From: Lachnospiraceae bacterium
GTDB taxonomy: Bacteria > Bacillota > Clostridia > Lachnospirales > Lachnospiraceae
Direction of reading: 5' to 3'
Assembly: GCA_028721415.1 (NCBI GenBank)
Contig: JAQYIU010000087.1
Location: 1 to 64,000 of the forward strand
DNA: 64,000 nucleotides
Part shown: piece by piece, positions 47,461-57,731 of the stretch
Layout of the letters: every line of letters begins with the position of its first letter
Position numbering within the stretch: position 1 is the first letter of the stretch
Translations under genes and position numbers: made by a program
The notes under the pieces: generated by a model
The model's database searches: none
What the model saw: the letters and a program-made list of their open reading frames with translations, nothing else
What the model was told of the DNA's origin: nothing

Positions 47461-49302
47461 CTATTCTACCGTAACACTCTTTGCAAGGTTTCTTGGTTTA
47501 TCAACGTCAAGGCCTCTTGCCACTGCTACATAATAGCCCAGCAACTGTAATGGAATGACAGCAACAGATGTGGTGAAGCAATCTACCGTTTTTGGAACAT
47601 AAACGGTAAAGTTTGCGGTATCTTCCATCGCATAATTTCCGTAGGAAGTCAGACCCATAATATACGCACCTCGGCTCTTAACTTCAACCAGATTGCTGAC
47701 CAGTTTTTCATAGAGATCCTGCTGCGTAGCAACACCTACCACCAGAATTCCATCTTCAATCAGAGAAATGGTTCCATGTTTCAGTTCTCCTGCTGCATAG
47801 GCTTCTGAATGCACATAGGATACTTCTTTTAATTTCAGGGAACCTTCCATACATGTCGCATAGTCTGTTCCTCTTCCAATAAAGAACACATCATGGCTGG
47901 AAGCGTATTTATTGGCAAACCACTGGATTCTTTCTTTCTCATCCAGTACTTTCTGAATCTTCTCCGGCAATTTCTGCAGTTCAGAAACCAGCGTATTATA
48001 TTCTGCCTCTTCAATTACACCGCGGACATCCGCAAAAAGGATGGCAATAAGATCAAGTGCAACAAGCTGCGTACTGTATGCTTTTGTGGTGGCAACAGAA
48101 ATCTCCGGTCCTGCCCAGGTATACATAACAGCATCTGCTTCTCTGGCAATGGAACTTCCAACCACATTGACAATTCCAAGGGTCTTTAAGTTTCTTTCTT
48201 TTGCTTCGCGAAGCGCCGCCAGAGAGTCTGCGGTCTCTCCGGACTGACTGATGATGATCACTAATGTATCCGGATCCAGCACAGGATCACGATACCGGAA
48301 CTCAGAAGCGAGATCCACATCTACCGGGATTCTGGCAATTTTCTCAATGGTATATTTGGAAGTAATTCCAACATGGTAAGCAGAACCACAGGCAACAATC
48401 TGAATCCGGCTGATCTTGCGAATCTCTTCTTCTGTCATGCCAAGATCTTCTATCACAACTCTGTTATCTTTGATTCGTGGGCTGATCGTATCGTTAACTG
48501 CCTTTGGCTGCTCATAGATTTCTTTCATCATGAAATGCTCATAGCCGCCTTTTTCTGCAGCTTCCGTATCCCAGTCAACAACAGATACTTCTTTTTCAAT
48601 CTCTTCTCCATCCATGTTGAAGAAGGTGACACCTTCTTCTGTCAATTTGGCTATCTCCATATTCTGGAGATATACTACATTTCTTGTATATTTTAAGATT
48701 GCAGGTACATCCGAAGCGATAAAACTTTCATTTTCTCCTAATCCGACAATCAGCGGACTGTCTTTTCTCACCGCATAAATCTCTCCCGGACGATCTTTAA
48801 ACATAACACCAAGAGCATAAGATCCTGTGGCACGAAGCATCATTTTTGTAATTGCCTCAATAGGATCTCCGGTATAATAATGATTCAGCAAATGAACCAG
48901 CACTTCTGTATCGGTTTCTGAAACAAATTCATAATTCATTTTTACGAGACGTTCTTTTAAATTCTGAAAATTCTCAATAATGCCATTGTGGACCAGAACA
49001 ACGCTTTTATCTTTCTCAAAATGAGGATGAGAATTCGTTACAGACGGTTCTCCATGGGTAGCCCATCTAGTGTGTCCAATTCCACAGGATCCATGGACAG
49101 CACGACCGTTATCAGTCATCTCATTTAATATTTTCAATCGCCCCTTTGCCTTGATGACTTCAATCTCATTATTGCCGTTGCCATCCAGATCAGAAACGGC
49201 AATACCGGCAGAATCATATCCTCTGTATTCCAGTTTGGCAAGACCATCTAATAAAATGGGAGCAACCTGTTCTCTTCCAACATATCCAACAATACCACAC
49301 AT
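47461..49302 (-). CDS. glmS: Glutamine--fructose-6-phosphate aminotransferase (isomerizing)
   Basis: MCGIVGYVG, GIGHTRWATHG, SQSGETADSLAAL. Confidence 0.97.
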   Translation of the reverse strand: MCGIVGYVGREQVAPILLDGLAKLEYRGYDSAGIAVSDLDGNGNNEIEVIKAKGRLKILNEMTDNGRAVHGSCGIGHTRWATHGEPSVTNSHPHFEKDKSVVLVHNGIIENFQNLKERLVKMNYEFVSETDTEVLVHLLNHYYTGDPIEAITKMMLRATGSYALGVMFKDRPGEIYAVRKDSPLIVGLGENESFIASDVPAILKYTRNVVYLQNMEIAKLTEEGVTFFNMDGEEIEKEVSVVDWDTEAAEKGGYEHFMMKEIYEQPKAVNDTISPRIKDNRVVIEDLGMTEEEIRKISRIQIVACGSAYHVGITSKYTIEKIARIPVDVDLASEFRYRDPVLDPDTLVIIISQSGETADSLAALREAKERNLKTLGIVNVVGSSIAREADAVMYTWAGPEISVATTKAYSTQLVALDLIAILFADVRGVIEEAEYNTLVSELQKLPEKIQKVLDEKERIQWFANKYASSHDVFFIGRGTDYATCMEGSLKLKEVSYVHSEAYAAGELKHGTISLIEDGILVVGVATQQDLYEKLVSNLVEVKSRGAYIMGLTSYGNYAMEDTANFTVYVPKTVDCFTTSVAVIPLQLLGYYVAVARGLDVDKPRNLAKSVTVE

Positions 49303-49317
49303 ATTATTTATCTCTCC

Positions 49318-50667
49318 TTATTTTTCGCAATGTCCTTTATCCCTGATTACTTTGATCACGGCATCGACATAAGATTCACATTCTTCTTTCGTCTCTGCTT
49401 CCACCATGACACGAATCACCGGTTCAGTTCCACTTTCTCTGACCAGAATACGTCCGGAAGAACCAAGCGAATCAGCAACCTCTTTCACTGCATTCTGAAC
49501 ATCCGGATCATTCTGTGCTTCCGGTTTGCTCTTCACTCTGATATTCTTCAAAACCTGCGGATAAATCTTGACCGGCTCAGTCAGTTTTGCCAGAGAAGAT
49601 TTCGTTTCAAGCATAACTTCCATCATTTTAATCGCTGTCAAAATTCCATCACCGGTGGTCGCATATTTACTGAAGATAATATGACCGGACTGCTCTCCTC
49701 CGATTCTGTGACCATTTTTAACCATACTCTCATAAACGTATTTGTCACCTACGTTTGTCTTTTCATAATCAATTCCAAGCTCATCGAAAGCTTTATACAA
49801 ACCAAAATTGGACATAATGGTAGTAACAACCGTATTATTATCTAACTTGCCCTGTTCTTTTAAATATCTTCCGTAAATGTACAGAATCAGGTCACCGTCA
49901 ACTACATTACCATTTTCATCAACAGCAATACAGCGGTCAGCATCCCCATCAAAGGCAAATCCCACATCAAGCTGTTTCTCTTTGACAAACTGCTGCAGTA
50001 CTTCAATATGTGTAGAGCCGGCATTCATATTAATGTTCAAGCCATCCGGCTCTGCATTGATCACATAAGTTTTGGCTCCCAACGCATCGAACACACTCTT
50101 GGCAATCATCCAGGAACTTCCGTTGGCACAGTCAAGACCCACTCTCATATTCTTATAGGAACGGGTTGCAAGGGAAATCAGATAACCAATATAACGATTT
50201 CTTCCTGCGGCATAATCAACAGTACAACCAATCTGATCTTTCACTGCAAATGGAATCTCATATTTTCCATCTATGTAATCTTCTATTTTTAAGATGGTTT
50301 CTTCATCCATCTTTTCGCCTTTTGCATTGATCAGCTTAATTCCATTATCATAGTAAGGATTGTGGCTGGCAGAAATCATGATACCGCAATCAAAATCTTC
50401 TGTACGAACGACATAAGATACACTTGGTGTTGTGGTAACATGTAAAAGATAGGCATCCGCTCCCGAAGCAGTCAGACCTGCAACCAGAGAATACTCAAAC
50501 ATATAACTGGATCTTCTGGTATCTTTTCCAATTATTACTTTACATTTCTCATTCTTGTTCTTTCCATAATACCAGCCCAGAAATCTTCCCACCTGATAAG
50601 CATGTTCTACGGTTAAATTTACATTGGCTTCCCCACGAAAACCATCTGTTCCAAAATACTTACCCAT
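49318..50667 (-). CDS. glmM: Phosphoglucosamine mutase
   Basis: YFGTDGFRGEAN, ISASHNPYYDNGIKL, FDGDADR, VRESGTEPVIRVM. Confidence 0.97.
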   Translation of the reverse strand: MGKYFGTDGFRGEANVNLTVEHAYQVGRFLGWYYGKNKNEKCKVIIGKDTRRSSYMFEYSLVAGLTASGADAYLLHVTTTPSVSYVVRTEDFDCGIMISASHNPYYDNGIKLINAKGEKMDEETILKIEDYIDGKYEIPFAVKDQIGCTVDYAAGRNRYIGYLISLATRSYKNMRVGLDCANGSSWMIAKSVFDALGAKTYVINAEPDGLNINMNAGSTHIEVLQQFVKEKQLDVGFAFDGDADRCIAVDENGNVVDGDLILYIYGRYLKEQGKLDNNTVVTTIMSNFGLYKAFDELGIDYEKTNVGDKYVYESMVKNGHRIGGEQSGHIIFSKYATTGDGILTAIKMMEVMLETKSSLAKLTEPVKIYPQVLKNIRVKSKPEAQNDPDVQNAVKEVADSLGSSGRILVRESGTEPVIRVMVEAETKEECESYVDAVIKVIRDKGHCEK

Positions 50668-50700
50668 AATAAACTCCTATTATTCTCCTTTATGGACAAA

Positions 50701-50723
50701 ATGAGGGTATTACACACCCTCAT
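50701..50723 (-). other. Leader hairpin ATGAGGGT-GTGTAAT-ACCCTCAT upstream of glmM
   Basis: Perfect 8-bp stem in the glmM 5' UTR, followed by TTTTG. Confidence 0.55.
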
Positions 50724-50763
50724 TGTATGTCTTCCTATTGTTTAAATTTTATATAACCCTTAT

Positions 50764-50793
50764 ATCATACCTGATTATTACGAGAATCGTCAA
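50764..50793 (-). promoter_or_regulatory. glmM-glmS promoter TTGACG-N18-TATGAT
   Basis: Hexamers on minus strand upstream of glmM leader. Confidence 0.6.
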
Positions 50794-50891
50794 TACTTTT
50801 CATTAACTTCCTGTAAAATATAACTTTATGCAAATAACCGGTAATTATTATTACAAGGATTCTCTCTATAATTATGAATCAAAATGCTCCT

Positions 50892-52151
50892 TTATTCATG
50901 ACGAAGAGCAACAATCGGATCCAGATTAGCCGCTTTTACTGCCGGAATAAATCCGAAAATAATTCCAATCATCATAGAAAAGAGAATGGCAATGACCACA
51001 GCGGGGATACTGATTGCCACCGGCACACTGGATATCTTGGCAATGGCCTCCGCCAGGATAATTCCTGAGATTGTTCCGATAATACCCCCAAGACTTGTCA
51101 GTACTGCTGCCTCTGTCAAAAACTGTCCCAGAATAATATTCTTTCTGGCACCGATTGCTTTTTTAAGACCAATCTCTCTTGTCCTTTCCGTAACGGAAAC
51201 CAGCATGATATTCATAACACCAATACCTCCAACCAAAAGAGAAATACTTGCAATCCAGATTAACTGTTTGTTTGTGGTCGCACTTAATTGTTCATTTTCT
51301 TCCGCTTTTTCAGAAATATCCTCTGCACGGTACTTGACATCTTTATTGGTAACTGCTTCATTGAGCAAATCTGCCGCTGCTTTTCCAACGGAACTCATGG
51401 AATCCGTAGAATCTGCCAGAAGTTTGGCATTCTGTGGCTCATCGTATTGCTGCACAATATTCCATACAGAATCCGGTATAATCACACATCCACTGCTGCT
51501 GGAATCATCATAAGCATAATTGTAATAATCTTCTACAGACGAAATTACCGGTTCAAATTCGGAAGATTCTTCCACAATTCCAATGACAATAAATGGTTCT
51601 CCTTTAATATCGATGGTCTTACCCACCGGAGATTCATCTCCAAACAAGCTGCCTGCCGCTGTTTTATCCAACACTGCAACCTTCCTGTATTGTGTATAAT
51701 CAGAATCCATAAAATGTCTTCCCTCTGTCATGATATAGCCACAGGTATTCAGATAATGTGAATCAGCTCCAATCAGCCTGCCACCCTGTAATGCAGTGGA
51801 ATTATAATAGATATAATCCACAGAGGTTCTGCTCATATACAGGCTGGCATCTTCCACTCCATCGAGATCCTGTAGGCTCTGTCTCATGCTTTCATCGAGA
51901 GTAGGTATTCCCTTTGGGAGCCCGCTATACTCCATCTCATAATCATAATCGCCGCTCTCAGTCAGACGTACATTTACTGTATTGGTTCCGGATCCGATCA
52001 GGTTCTTTTTAATCTGTTCATTGGTTCCCTTAATGGTGGAGACAATCGCAATAATTGCGGCGATACCGATAATCACACCAAGCATTGTCAAAAGAGAACG
52101 TAATTTATGTGCCCAGATACTCTGAAAGGATAATCGAACATTTTCTAACAT
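50892..52151 (-). CDS. MacB/FtsX-type ABC transporter permease
   Basis: SIWAHKLRSLLTMLGVIIGIAAIIAIVS, GGIGVMNIMLVSVTERTREIGLKKAIGA. Confidence 0.94.
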   Translation of the reverse strand: MLENVRLSFQSIWAHKLRSLLTMLGVIIGIAAIIAIVSTIKGTNEQIKKNLIGSGTNTVNVRLTESGDYDYEMEYSGLPKGIPTLDESMRQSLQDLDGVEDASLYMSRTSVDYIYYNSTALQGGRLIGADSHYLNTCGYIMTEGRHFMDSDYTQYRKVAVLDKTAAGSLFGDESPVGKTIDIKGEPFIVIGIVEESSEFEPVISSVEDYYNYAYDDSSSSGCVIIPDSVWNIVQQYDEPQNAKLLADSTDSMSSVGKAAADLLNEAVTNKDVKYRAEDISEKAEENEQLSATTNKQLIWIASISLLVGGIGVMNIMLVSVTERTREIGLKKAIGARKNIILGQFLTEAAVLTSLGGIIGTISGIILAEAIAKISSVPVAISIPAVVIAILFSMMIGIIFGFIPAVKAANLDPIVALRHE

Positions 52152-52177
52152 TTTTTCACCAAACCTTTCAAGTCATC

Positions 52178-55084
52178 CTAATAAATGATATCATCTTCAT
52201 TGTCAGAAAGCTGCACCTTCGCACCTTCTTTTACGTTTTTTCCATAAGGGAATGCCAGATTATCATCCATTGTCACACCGGAGACTACTTCAATATACTG
52301 TCCATAAACAGTCTCCCCGGTTTTAATATATTGTTTTGTTAGTTTTCCATTTTTTCCTTCTTTGTACACGTAACTCTGTTTTCCTTCTGTACGGATATAT
52401 GCTTTTTGCAGATAAATCGCATCTTCCGAAACCGTACCCATACTCTGTGAACTGTACGAAATCGAAACGGATTCCCCTGTACTGAGTCCATCTGCGTCTG
52501 CAATATAAGCTACGACCGGATAATAAGAACTGTTCGGATTAGACATGCCATCGTAAGAGCTTCCTGAAGTTGGAAAATCAGAGATTTCTTTGACGACTGC
52601 TTCGTATTCCTCACCATTCTCCCAGGAAGTACAGAGAATCGTTCCTCCTACCTGAATCGTATCAAGATTCATTTCACTGACAGATGTTTTTACATACATG
52701 CCATCTTCAGCCCGCACGATAATCGCTGCAGATCCGTCGGAAGGCATGGCATCTGCGGTATAAGCTAATGTTACTTTACCGCTAACTGTTGCCTTTACGG
52801 TGGCAGCTTTCACTTCTTTTTTTGCTTCCTTATAATTAATCTGGGCCTCATTCAGATCCTGTTTGGCTTCTGCAATTTCATCTTCTTTCTCTGAAATAGC
52901 TTCTTTCAATTCCTCTGCTGTGTAAGAATCTCCACTGTCTCCAACATCTCCACTATCACCAATATCTCCACCTCCTGAAGTACTGCTTCCTGATGTTTTT
53001 CCGGAAGAGGTACTGCTACTTGGCGAAGAACTGGAACTCTTCACTACCGTTAGAGTGAGAACCGCTTTTTTATCTCCTGCTCTTGCAATAATTCGTAGTG
53101 TTTTGGCTGTCTCATCTGCTCCCACAGTAAGTACTCCATTATTAAGAGTTGTGTTATTTGATTTATTTCTCTTTAATTCCCAGGTCACAGATAAAGCTTC
53201 TTTATTTTTACCGGTAAGTTTTGTCTTAAATGTGTAGGTCTTTCCGGTTTTCACCTTTTTCTTTACCGGCGTTATCTCTATCTTATCTGCGGTCACAATA
53301 AGATTATTAAGATCTGTGATTGTGTAAGCAGCAAAAGAAGAAAGACTCTCTTTAAATATCATTCCGGGACGAATGGTAATCTGAACCGGATTATTATCGG
53401 TTCCCGCTTGATAGACTTCCTCTGACTCATATTCATAAAAACATGCATATTGCTGATTTGTCATAAGATCATTGATAACGGAGCCACGGATCGTACCATT
53501 TTGTATCAGCAGATATACGTATGGATCAGAAACCGTTCCTTTTCCGGAAAATGCATCTTTTTCTTTATCACTGATCGAACTTTTTAATACAGTCGTTGTA
53601 GATGGCTCTTTCAAAAGAGCTCTCAATTCATCCACAGTATATTCCTGGTCTTCTATCATGCCATTTGACAGAAGTTCTGGTCGAATCTCCAGCTGATCTT
53701 CCGGATTCTTTTTATCAGATTTATAGGAATCTTCCGATTTATATTCTCTGAAATAAGCATAATACTCATTTTTTATCAATTCAAGAATAACGGATCCTTT
53801 TACAGTACCACCATCATTCAGAAGAAAAATATAATGAGAACCTTCCGATCCATCACCGGAATCATATTGATCTGATGCAGTAATCTTTTTTCTTAATTTT
53901 GCATTCAGCTTTGTTATAATGTCAGAAAGGGTATACTCTGTTCCTGCCTGAATCTCATCCAGGACATAAGACTTCTCCGATTCCGGGGTAAGTTCAAGGG
54001 AATTCTCGGCTTTCTCTTTATTATGCAACGCCTTTTCGGAAGAATATTGCTCAAAAGAAGCATACTTTTTTTTCTCAATCAGATCCTGAATAACACTTCC
54101 TTTGATCACTGCTTTATCCGACAGATAAAAAATGTACGGATGCTCTTTTGTCCCGTCTCCAGACGAAGCATTATTGACAGAAGTAATACTTTCTTTTAAC
54201 TGTTTCTTCACGACAAGTTTCTCTGCTTCTTCTAATGTATATATTTTATCCTCTTCCAATCCGACATCTGCCTGTTCTGGTGTTATCCGAAATGTTTTCA
54301 GCGGATCCTTTTTGTTATTATATGCTTCCTGTGATTCATATTCTTTAAATACAGCATATGTCTTTCCATCAAGAAATTTTTTTATCACATTTCCTTTTAT
54401 GGTTGCTCTGTTATCACCTTCTTTTACAAGAAGAAAGCTATATTCTGTATCCTGTGTTTTACCATCTCCGCTATGCTTTTGATTTATATCCGTAACGGAA
54501 TGGTTCAATTTCACAGAATCATCTGCGTCTTCCTTCACCGCAGCACTCTTTTCAGTTGTATTTTTATTCTCCGTACTTGCTGTTTCTTCCGCTATAGAAG
54601 ATAATGCACTGGCTCCAACCGAATATAGATTAAGAGAAGCATTTAACAGATTGCTTGATGAACTGTCCAGCGCTCCCACGGTTTTGGTTTCCTTTAATTC
54701 GGCCAGTTCTTTTTCCATTTTTTCAATCTCCAGCTTAGCTGCCTTGATCTGCAACTGCTGTAGTTTTACATCCAGTTCCTGTTCATCCACGTTATATTTT
54801 AAGAGTTTATCCCCTTCTTTTACCGTATCTCCCTGCTTCACATATACCTTTTGCACAGTTTGGTCCGCATCCGGATATACTTCCTGGACATAATCCGAGG
54901 TGATCGTTCCTGATAATTGGGAATCATTCTCGAACCAGCTGGAACTGTTCAGTAAATCCATCGGATATACATCAACAACAGCACTGGAACGATTTTTTAG
55001 AAAGAATATAATCCCTGCAACAGCTATCACAATCACAGCAACAACTGCTGCGATAATGATGATCCGTTTTTTATTTTTTTTCAC
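52178..55084 (-). CDS. HlyD/MacA-type adaptor (968 aa) with four tandem repeats and an Ig-like domain between its coiled-coil arms
   Basis: Lipoyl halves VQKVYVKQGDTVKEGDKLLKYN and ATVKATVSGKVTLAYTADAM; internal repeats; overlaps ATPase stop by 4 nt. Confidence 0.88.
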   Translation of the reverse strand: MKKNKKRIIIIAAVVAVIVIAVAGIIFFLKNRSSAVVDVYPMDLLNSSSWFENDSQLSGTITSDYVQEVYPDADQTVQKVYVKQGDTVKEGDKLLKYNVDEQELDVKLQQLQIKAAKLEIEKMEKELAELKETKTVGALDSSSSNLLNASLNLYSVGASALSSIAEETASTENKNTTEKSAAVKEDADDSVKLNHSVTDINQKHSGDGKTQDTEYSFLLVKEGDNRATIKGNVIKKFLDGKTYAVFKEYESQEAYNNKKDPLKTFRITPEQADVGLEEDKIYTLEEAEKLVVKKQLKESITSVNNASSGDGTKEHPYIFYLSDKAVIKGSVIQDLIEKKKYASFEQYSSEKALHNKEKAENSLELTPESEKSYVLDEIQAGTEYTLSDIITKLNAKLRKKITASDQYDSGDGSEGSHYIFLLNDGGTVKGSVILELIKNEYYAYFREYKSEDSYKSDKKNPEDQLEIRPELLSNGMIEDQEYTVDELRALLKEPSTTTVLKSSISDKEKDAFSGKGTVSDPYVYLLIQNGTIRGSVINDLMTNQQYACFYEYESEEVYQAGTDNNPVQITIRPGMIFKESLSSFAAYTITDLNNLIVTADKIEITPVKKKVKTGKTYTFKTKLTGKNKEALSVTWELKRNKSNNTTLNNGVLTVGADETAKTLRIIARAGDKKAVLTLTVVKSSSSSPSSSTSSGKTSGSSTSGGGDIGDSGDVGDSGDSYTAEELKEAISEKEDEIAEAKQDLNEAQINYKEAKKEVKAATVKATVSGKVTLAYTADAMPSDGSAAIIVRAEDGMYVKTSVSEMNLDTIQVGGTILCTSWENGEEYEAVVKEISDFPTSGSSYDGMSNPNSSYYPVVAYIADADGLSTGESVSISYSSQSMGTVSEDAIYLQKAYIRTEGKQSYVYKEGKNGKLTKQYIKTGETVYGQYIEVVSGVTMDDNLAFPYGKNVKEGAKVQLSDNEDDIIY
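53285..54514 (-). repeat. Four tandem ~102-aa coding repeats (SGDG...YxFLLxxxxxIKGSVIxxLI...YAxFxEYxSE...LxIxPE)
   Basis: SGDG/SGKG anchors at residues 205, 308, 409 and 513 (spacing 103, 101, 104). Confidence 0.85.
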
Positions 55085-55773
55085 TTCAAAGACTCTCCTT
55101 TCCTCGGTTCATCGGAAATTTCTCCATCCAAAATATGCAGAACTTTTTTGGCATGATTGGCAATATTCGCATCATGAGTAATCATGATGATCGTCACTCC
55201 TTCATCATTTAACTGTTGAAAAAGGTTCATAACCTGTATTCCTGATCTGCTGTCAAGAGCTCCTGTCGGTTCGTCTGCCAGAATGATCTTTGGGTTATTC
55301 ACCAGTGCTCTGGCAATCGCAACTCTCTGCTGCTGTCCACCGGAAAGCTGAGAAGGACGGAAATTTACCCTGTCTTCCAGACCAACTTTTTTCAAAGCCT
55401 GAAAGGCGATTTCTTTTCTTTTTCTGAGCGGAACCCCGGCATATCCTAAAGGAAGTGCTACATTATCGAGTGCCGTCTGCTTAGGCATCAGATTAAAACT
55501 CTGAAATACAAATCCCAATGTATTCAAGCGCAGATCCGACAGTCGATTTTCATTATAATCAATAATAGATTCCCCTTCCAGGAAAAACTCTCCCTTCGTT
55601 GGCCGATCCAGGCATCCGATAATATTCATCAATGTTGTTTTGCCGGAACCGGACGGTCCCATAATCGCAACATATTCTCCTTCTTCAATTGAAATATTAA
55701 TATCTTTTAATACGGGAACTACAATTTTGCCCTGTAAATAGTCTTTATAAATATGTTTCAGCTCCAATAGCAT
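55081..55773 (-). CDS. MacB/LolD-type ABC transporter ATP-binding protein
   Basis: [47 protein letters not shown]. Confidence 0.96.
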   Translation of the reverse strand: MLLELKHIYKDYLQGKIVVPVLKDINISIEEGEYVAIMGPSGSGKTTLMNIIGCLDRPTKGEFFLEGESIIDYNENRLSDLRLNTLGFVFQSFNLMPKQTALDNVALPLGYAGVPLRKRKEIAFQALKKVGLEDRVNFRPSQLSGGQQQRVAIARALVNNPKIILADEPTGALDSRSGIQVMNLFQQLNDEGVTIIMITHDANIANHAKKVLHILDGEISDEPRKGESLK

Positions 55774-55829
55774 GATTTTATCTTCCTTTCACGAGAGATT
55801 CTCGTACAATATGGCTGGCATTGGTGAGA

Positions 55830-57509
55830 TTATTCATCATAAAATCCATCTTCGCTGATTCCTTCATCAATCAGACCCATGTCATCTTCGCTCCAACTGT
55901 CATCACTGAAATCTACTTCATCATCAGATTCATCCATCAGATCTTCGTCATCATATTCTTCATCATAGATTTCGTCGTCAGATAATTCTTCATCATAATA
56001 TTCACCGGTGTTGTCCTCCTCGGAATCAACTTTGGTCGTTTTCATATTTTCTTTTAAATTATCTGCATCACAGGCAATGTAAGCACTCTCATCCAGACCG
56101 TCCAGCACCTGATATTCATCCAGATCTTCATTGTATTCTCCAATTTTAATCTTTTTCTTTTCCAGACGATCATGTTTATTGGCAGCCCAGACATAATAAT
56201 TATCTCCTTCTTCCCTCACATAAACAGAAGGAATCCAGATGCCTTCTTCAGTCTCATCCTGACCGTAATCCAGTTCAATAAATACATGTTGTCCCATCAT
56301 CAGATTCTCATCATCGTCCAGTTCAACATAAAAATTATAGGAAGAAGCACTCTCACTGCTGGAACTTTCGTCACTGCCGTAATCCATCATATCGGAATCC
56401 GCACTGTCTTCACTCTCATCCGAAGTTGTATCAGTCTTCACTTTACTGATTGTTCCCTTCCAGGTCGTATCATCCACACGCGAACGAACGATGACCGGAT
56501 CTTCTTCATTGATTGACCAGACATTTGTCTCACTGATCGTTCCTTTGATACGATAATCTCCCACTGCAAGAATCGTCATGTAGGTCGTTCCGTCACCTGA
56601 AGTGTCATCTGCCATCTCACTGTCTGCATCATCCCCGGAACCGGCACCCACAGAAGCATTAATGGACTTGACCACCCCATCCATCTTACTTTTTACCGTT
56701 GCATCTTTTATATTATTTTGTAAAGATTTAATCTCCTCTTTTCCGGATTTGATGCTGTATTCATTCTTCTTAACGGTCGTCTGTGCTGTGAGAATCTGCG
56801 TCTGCAGTTCGATCTTCTCACTGGCACTTGCTGATTTCAAATCAGCCTGGTACGATTTAATATCTTTATTCAACTGTGTATTCTCATTCTCAAGCGTTTC
56901 CACTTCCAGCTCTTTTTTCTCTTTGGATAACGTAAGCTCTTCTGTATTATAGGAGAATAACTTATCCCCTTTTTTCACTTCATCCCCTACTGAGACATAA
57001 CATTTCTCCACAGACATATCAGACTGCAGAGTAATTTTCCAGGAATCCTGTGCTTCAACCACTCCGGTGTAACGGTTATTGATTCCATTGGCACTGCCCA
57101 GACCTGCGATAACACGCACAGATTCCACATAGGCCTTCCCCTCATCTCCACTGTTAATATTCTTCACCATAAACCACGCAATAGCACCAATAATAATAAC
57201 TGCTGCCCCTGCAATAATTAACATCTTTTTCTTTGGAATCTTTTTCTTCTCCTCATCATCCAAAGCAAACTCTTCTTCTTCCAAATTCACTTTCTGATCT
57301 TCCGGATACTCTTTTTCTTTCGATTCCATTATCAAATCTTCTTCTGCCTGAGATACATCATCTCTGGTGACATCCTTCTGATACTGTTTCTGATCAAACA
57401 AGTCTTCTTCAATATATTCGACATCGTCCTGATATAGATTAAATTCTTCCTGGAATTCTTTCTTTCTTTTCCAGAAAGGTACCTTCTTTTCATTTTTTTT
57501 GCGGATCAT
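55830..57509 (-). CDS. HlyD/MacA-type adaptor (559 aa) with acidic N- and C-terminal extensions
   Basis: Single TM, lipoyl motif CYVSVGDEVKKGDKLFSYN, long coiled coil, acidic tail of about 65 aa. Confidence 0.88.
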   Translation of the reverse strand: MIRKKNEKKVPFWKRKKEFQEEFNLYQDDVEYIEEDLFDQKQYQKDVTRDDVSQAEEDLIMESKEKEYPEDQKVNLEEEEFALDDEEKKKIPKKKMLIIAGAAVIIIGAIAWFMVKNINSGDEGKAYVESVRVIAGLGSANGINNRYTGVVEAQDSWKITLQSDMSVEKCYVSVGDEVKKGDKLFSYNTEELTLSKEKKELEVETLENENTQLNKDIKSYQADLKSASASEKIELQTQILTAQTTVKKNEYSIKSGKEEIKSLQNNIKDATVKSKMDGVVKSINASVGAGSGDDADSEMADDTSGDGTTYMTILAVGDYRIKGTISETNVWSINEEDPVIVRSRVDDTTWKGTISKVKTDTTSDESEDSADSDMMDYGSDESSSSESASSYNFYVELDDDENLMMGQHVFIELDYGQDETEEGIWIPSVYVREEGDNYYVWAANKHDRLEKKKIKIGEYNEDLDEYQVLDGLDESAYIACDADNLKENMKTTKVDSEEDNTGEYYDEELSDDEIYDEEYDDEDLMDESDDEVDFSDDSWSEDDMGLIDEGISEDGFYDE

Positions 57510-57731
57510 ATTCTTCCTCCTTCATTCTGGCACGGAAATGTCATATTGCAATATATATTTAAACACTGGAAACAAAAAAGATACTGCTTCTTCACGTTCA
57601 AATGACAAATCTGTGTTTAATGATACCACATTAGTCCGAAAAAATCATTAATGTGAAAAAGAATTAAAAGAATCTTCACATTTCTGTTATCATATTTCAT
57701 GCAATAGAAAGGGGTATCCTCCCACTGAGAT

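Noticed and set aside
49303-49317. glmS ribozyme
   Set aside because: 15-nt gap cannot hold the ribozyme
52920-52980. Short CCACTGTCTCCAACATCTCCA-type repeats as a minisatellite
   Set aside because: Encodes the Gly-Asp-Ser linker of adaptor 2, explained by low-complexity coding sequence
53285-54514. Possible CRISPR or tandem DNA satellite
   Set aside because: Periodicity (~305 nt) is in frame, diverged at DNA level and conserved at protein level, so it is a coding repeat
57626-57657. CACATTA...TAATGTG inverted repeat upstream of adaptor 1
   Set aside because: Only 7-bp arms with a 15-nt spacer in AT-rich DNA, not distinguishable from chance
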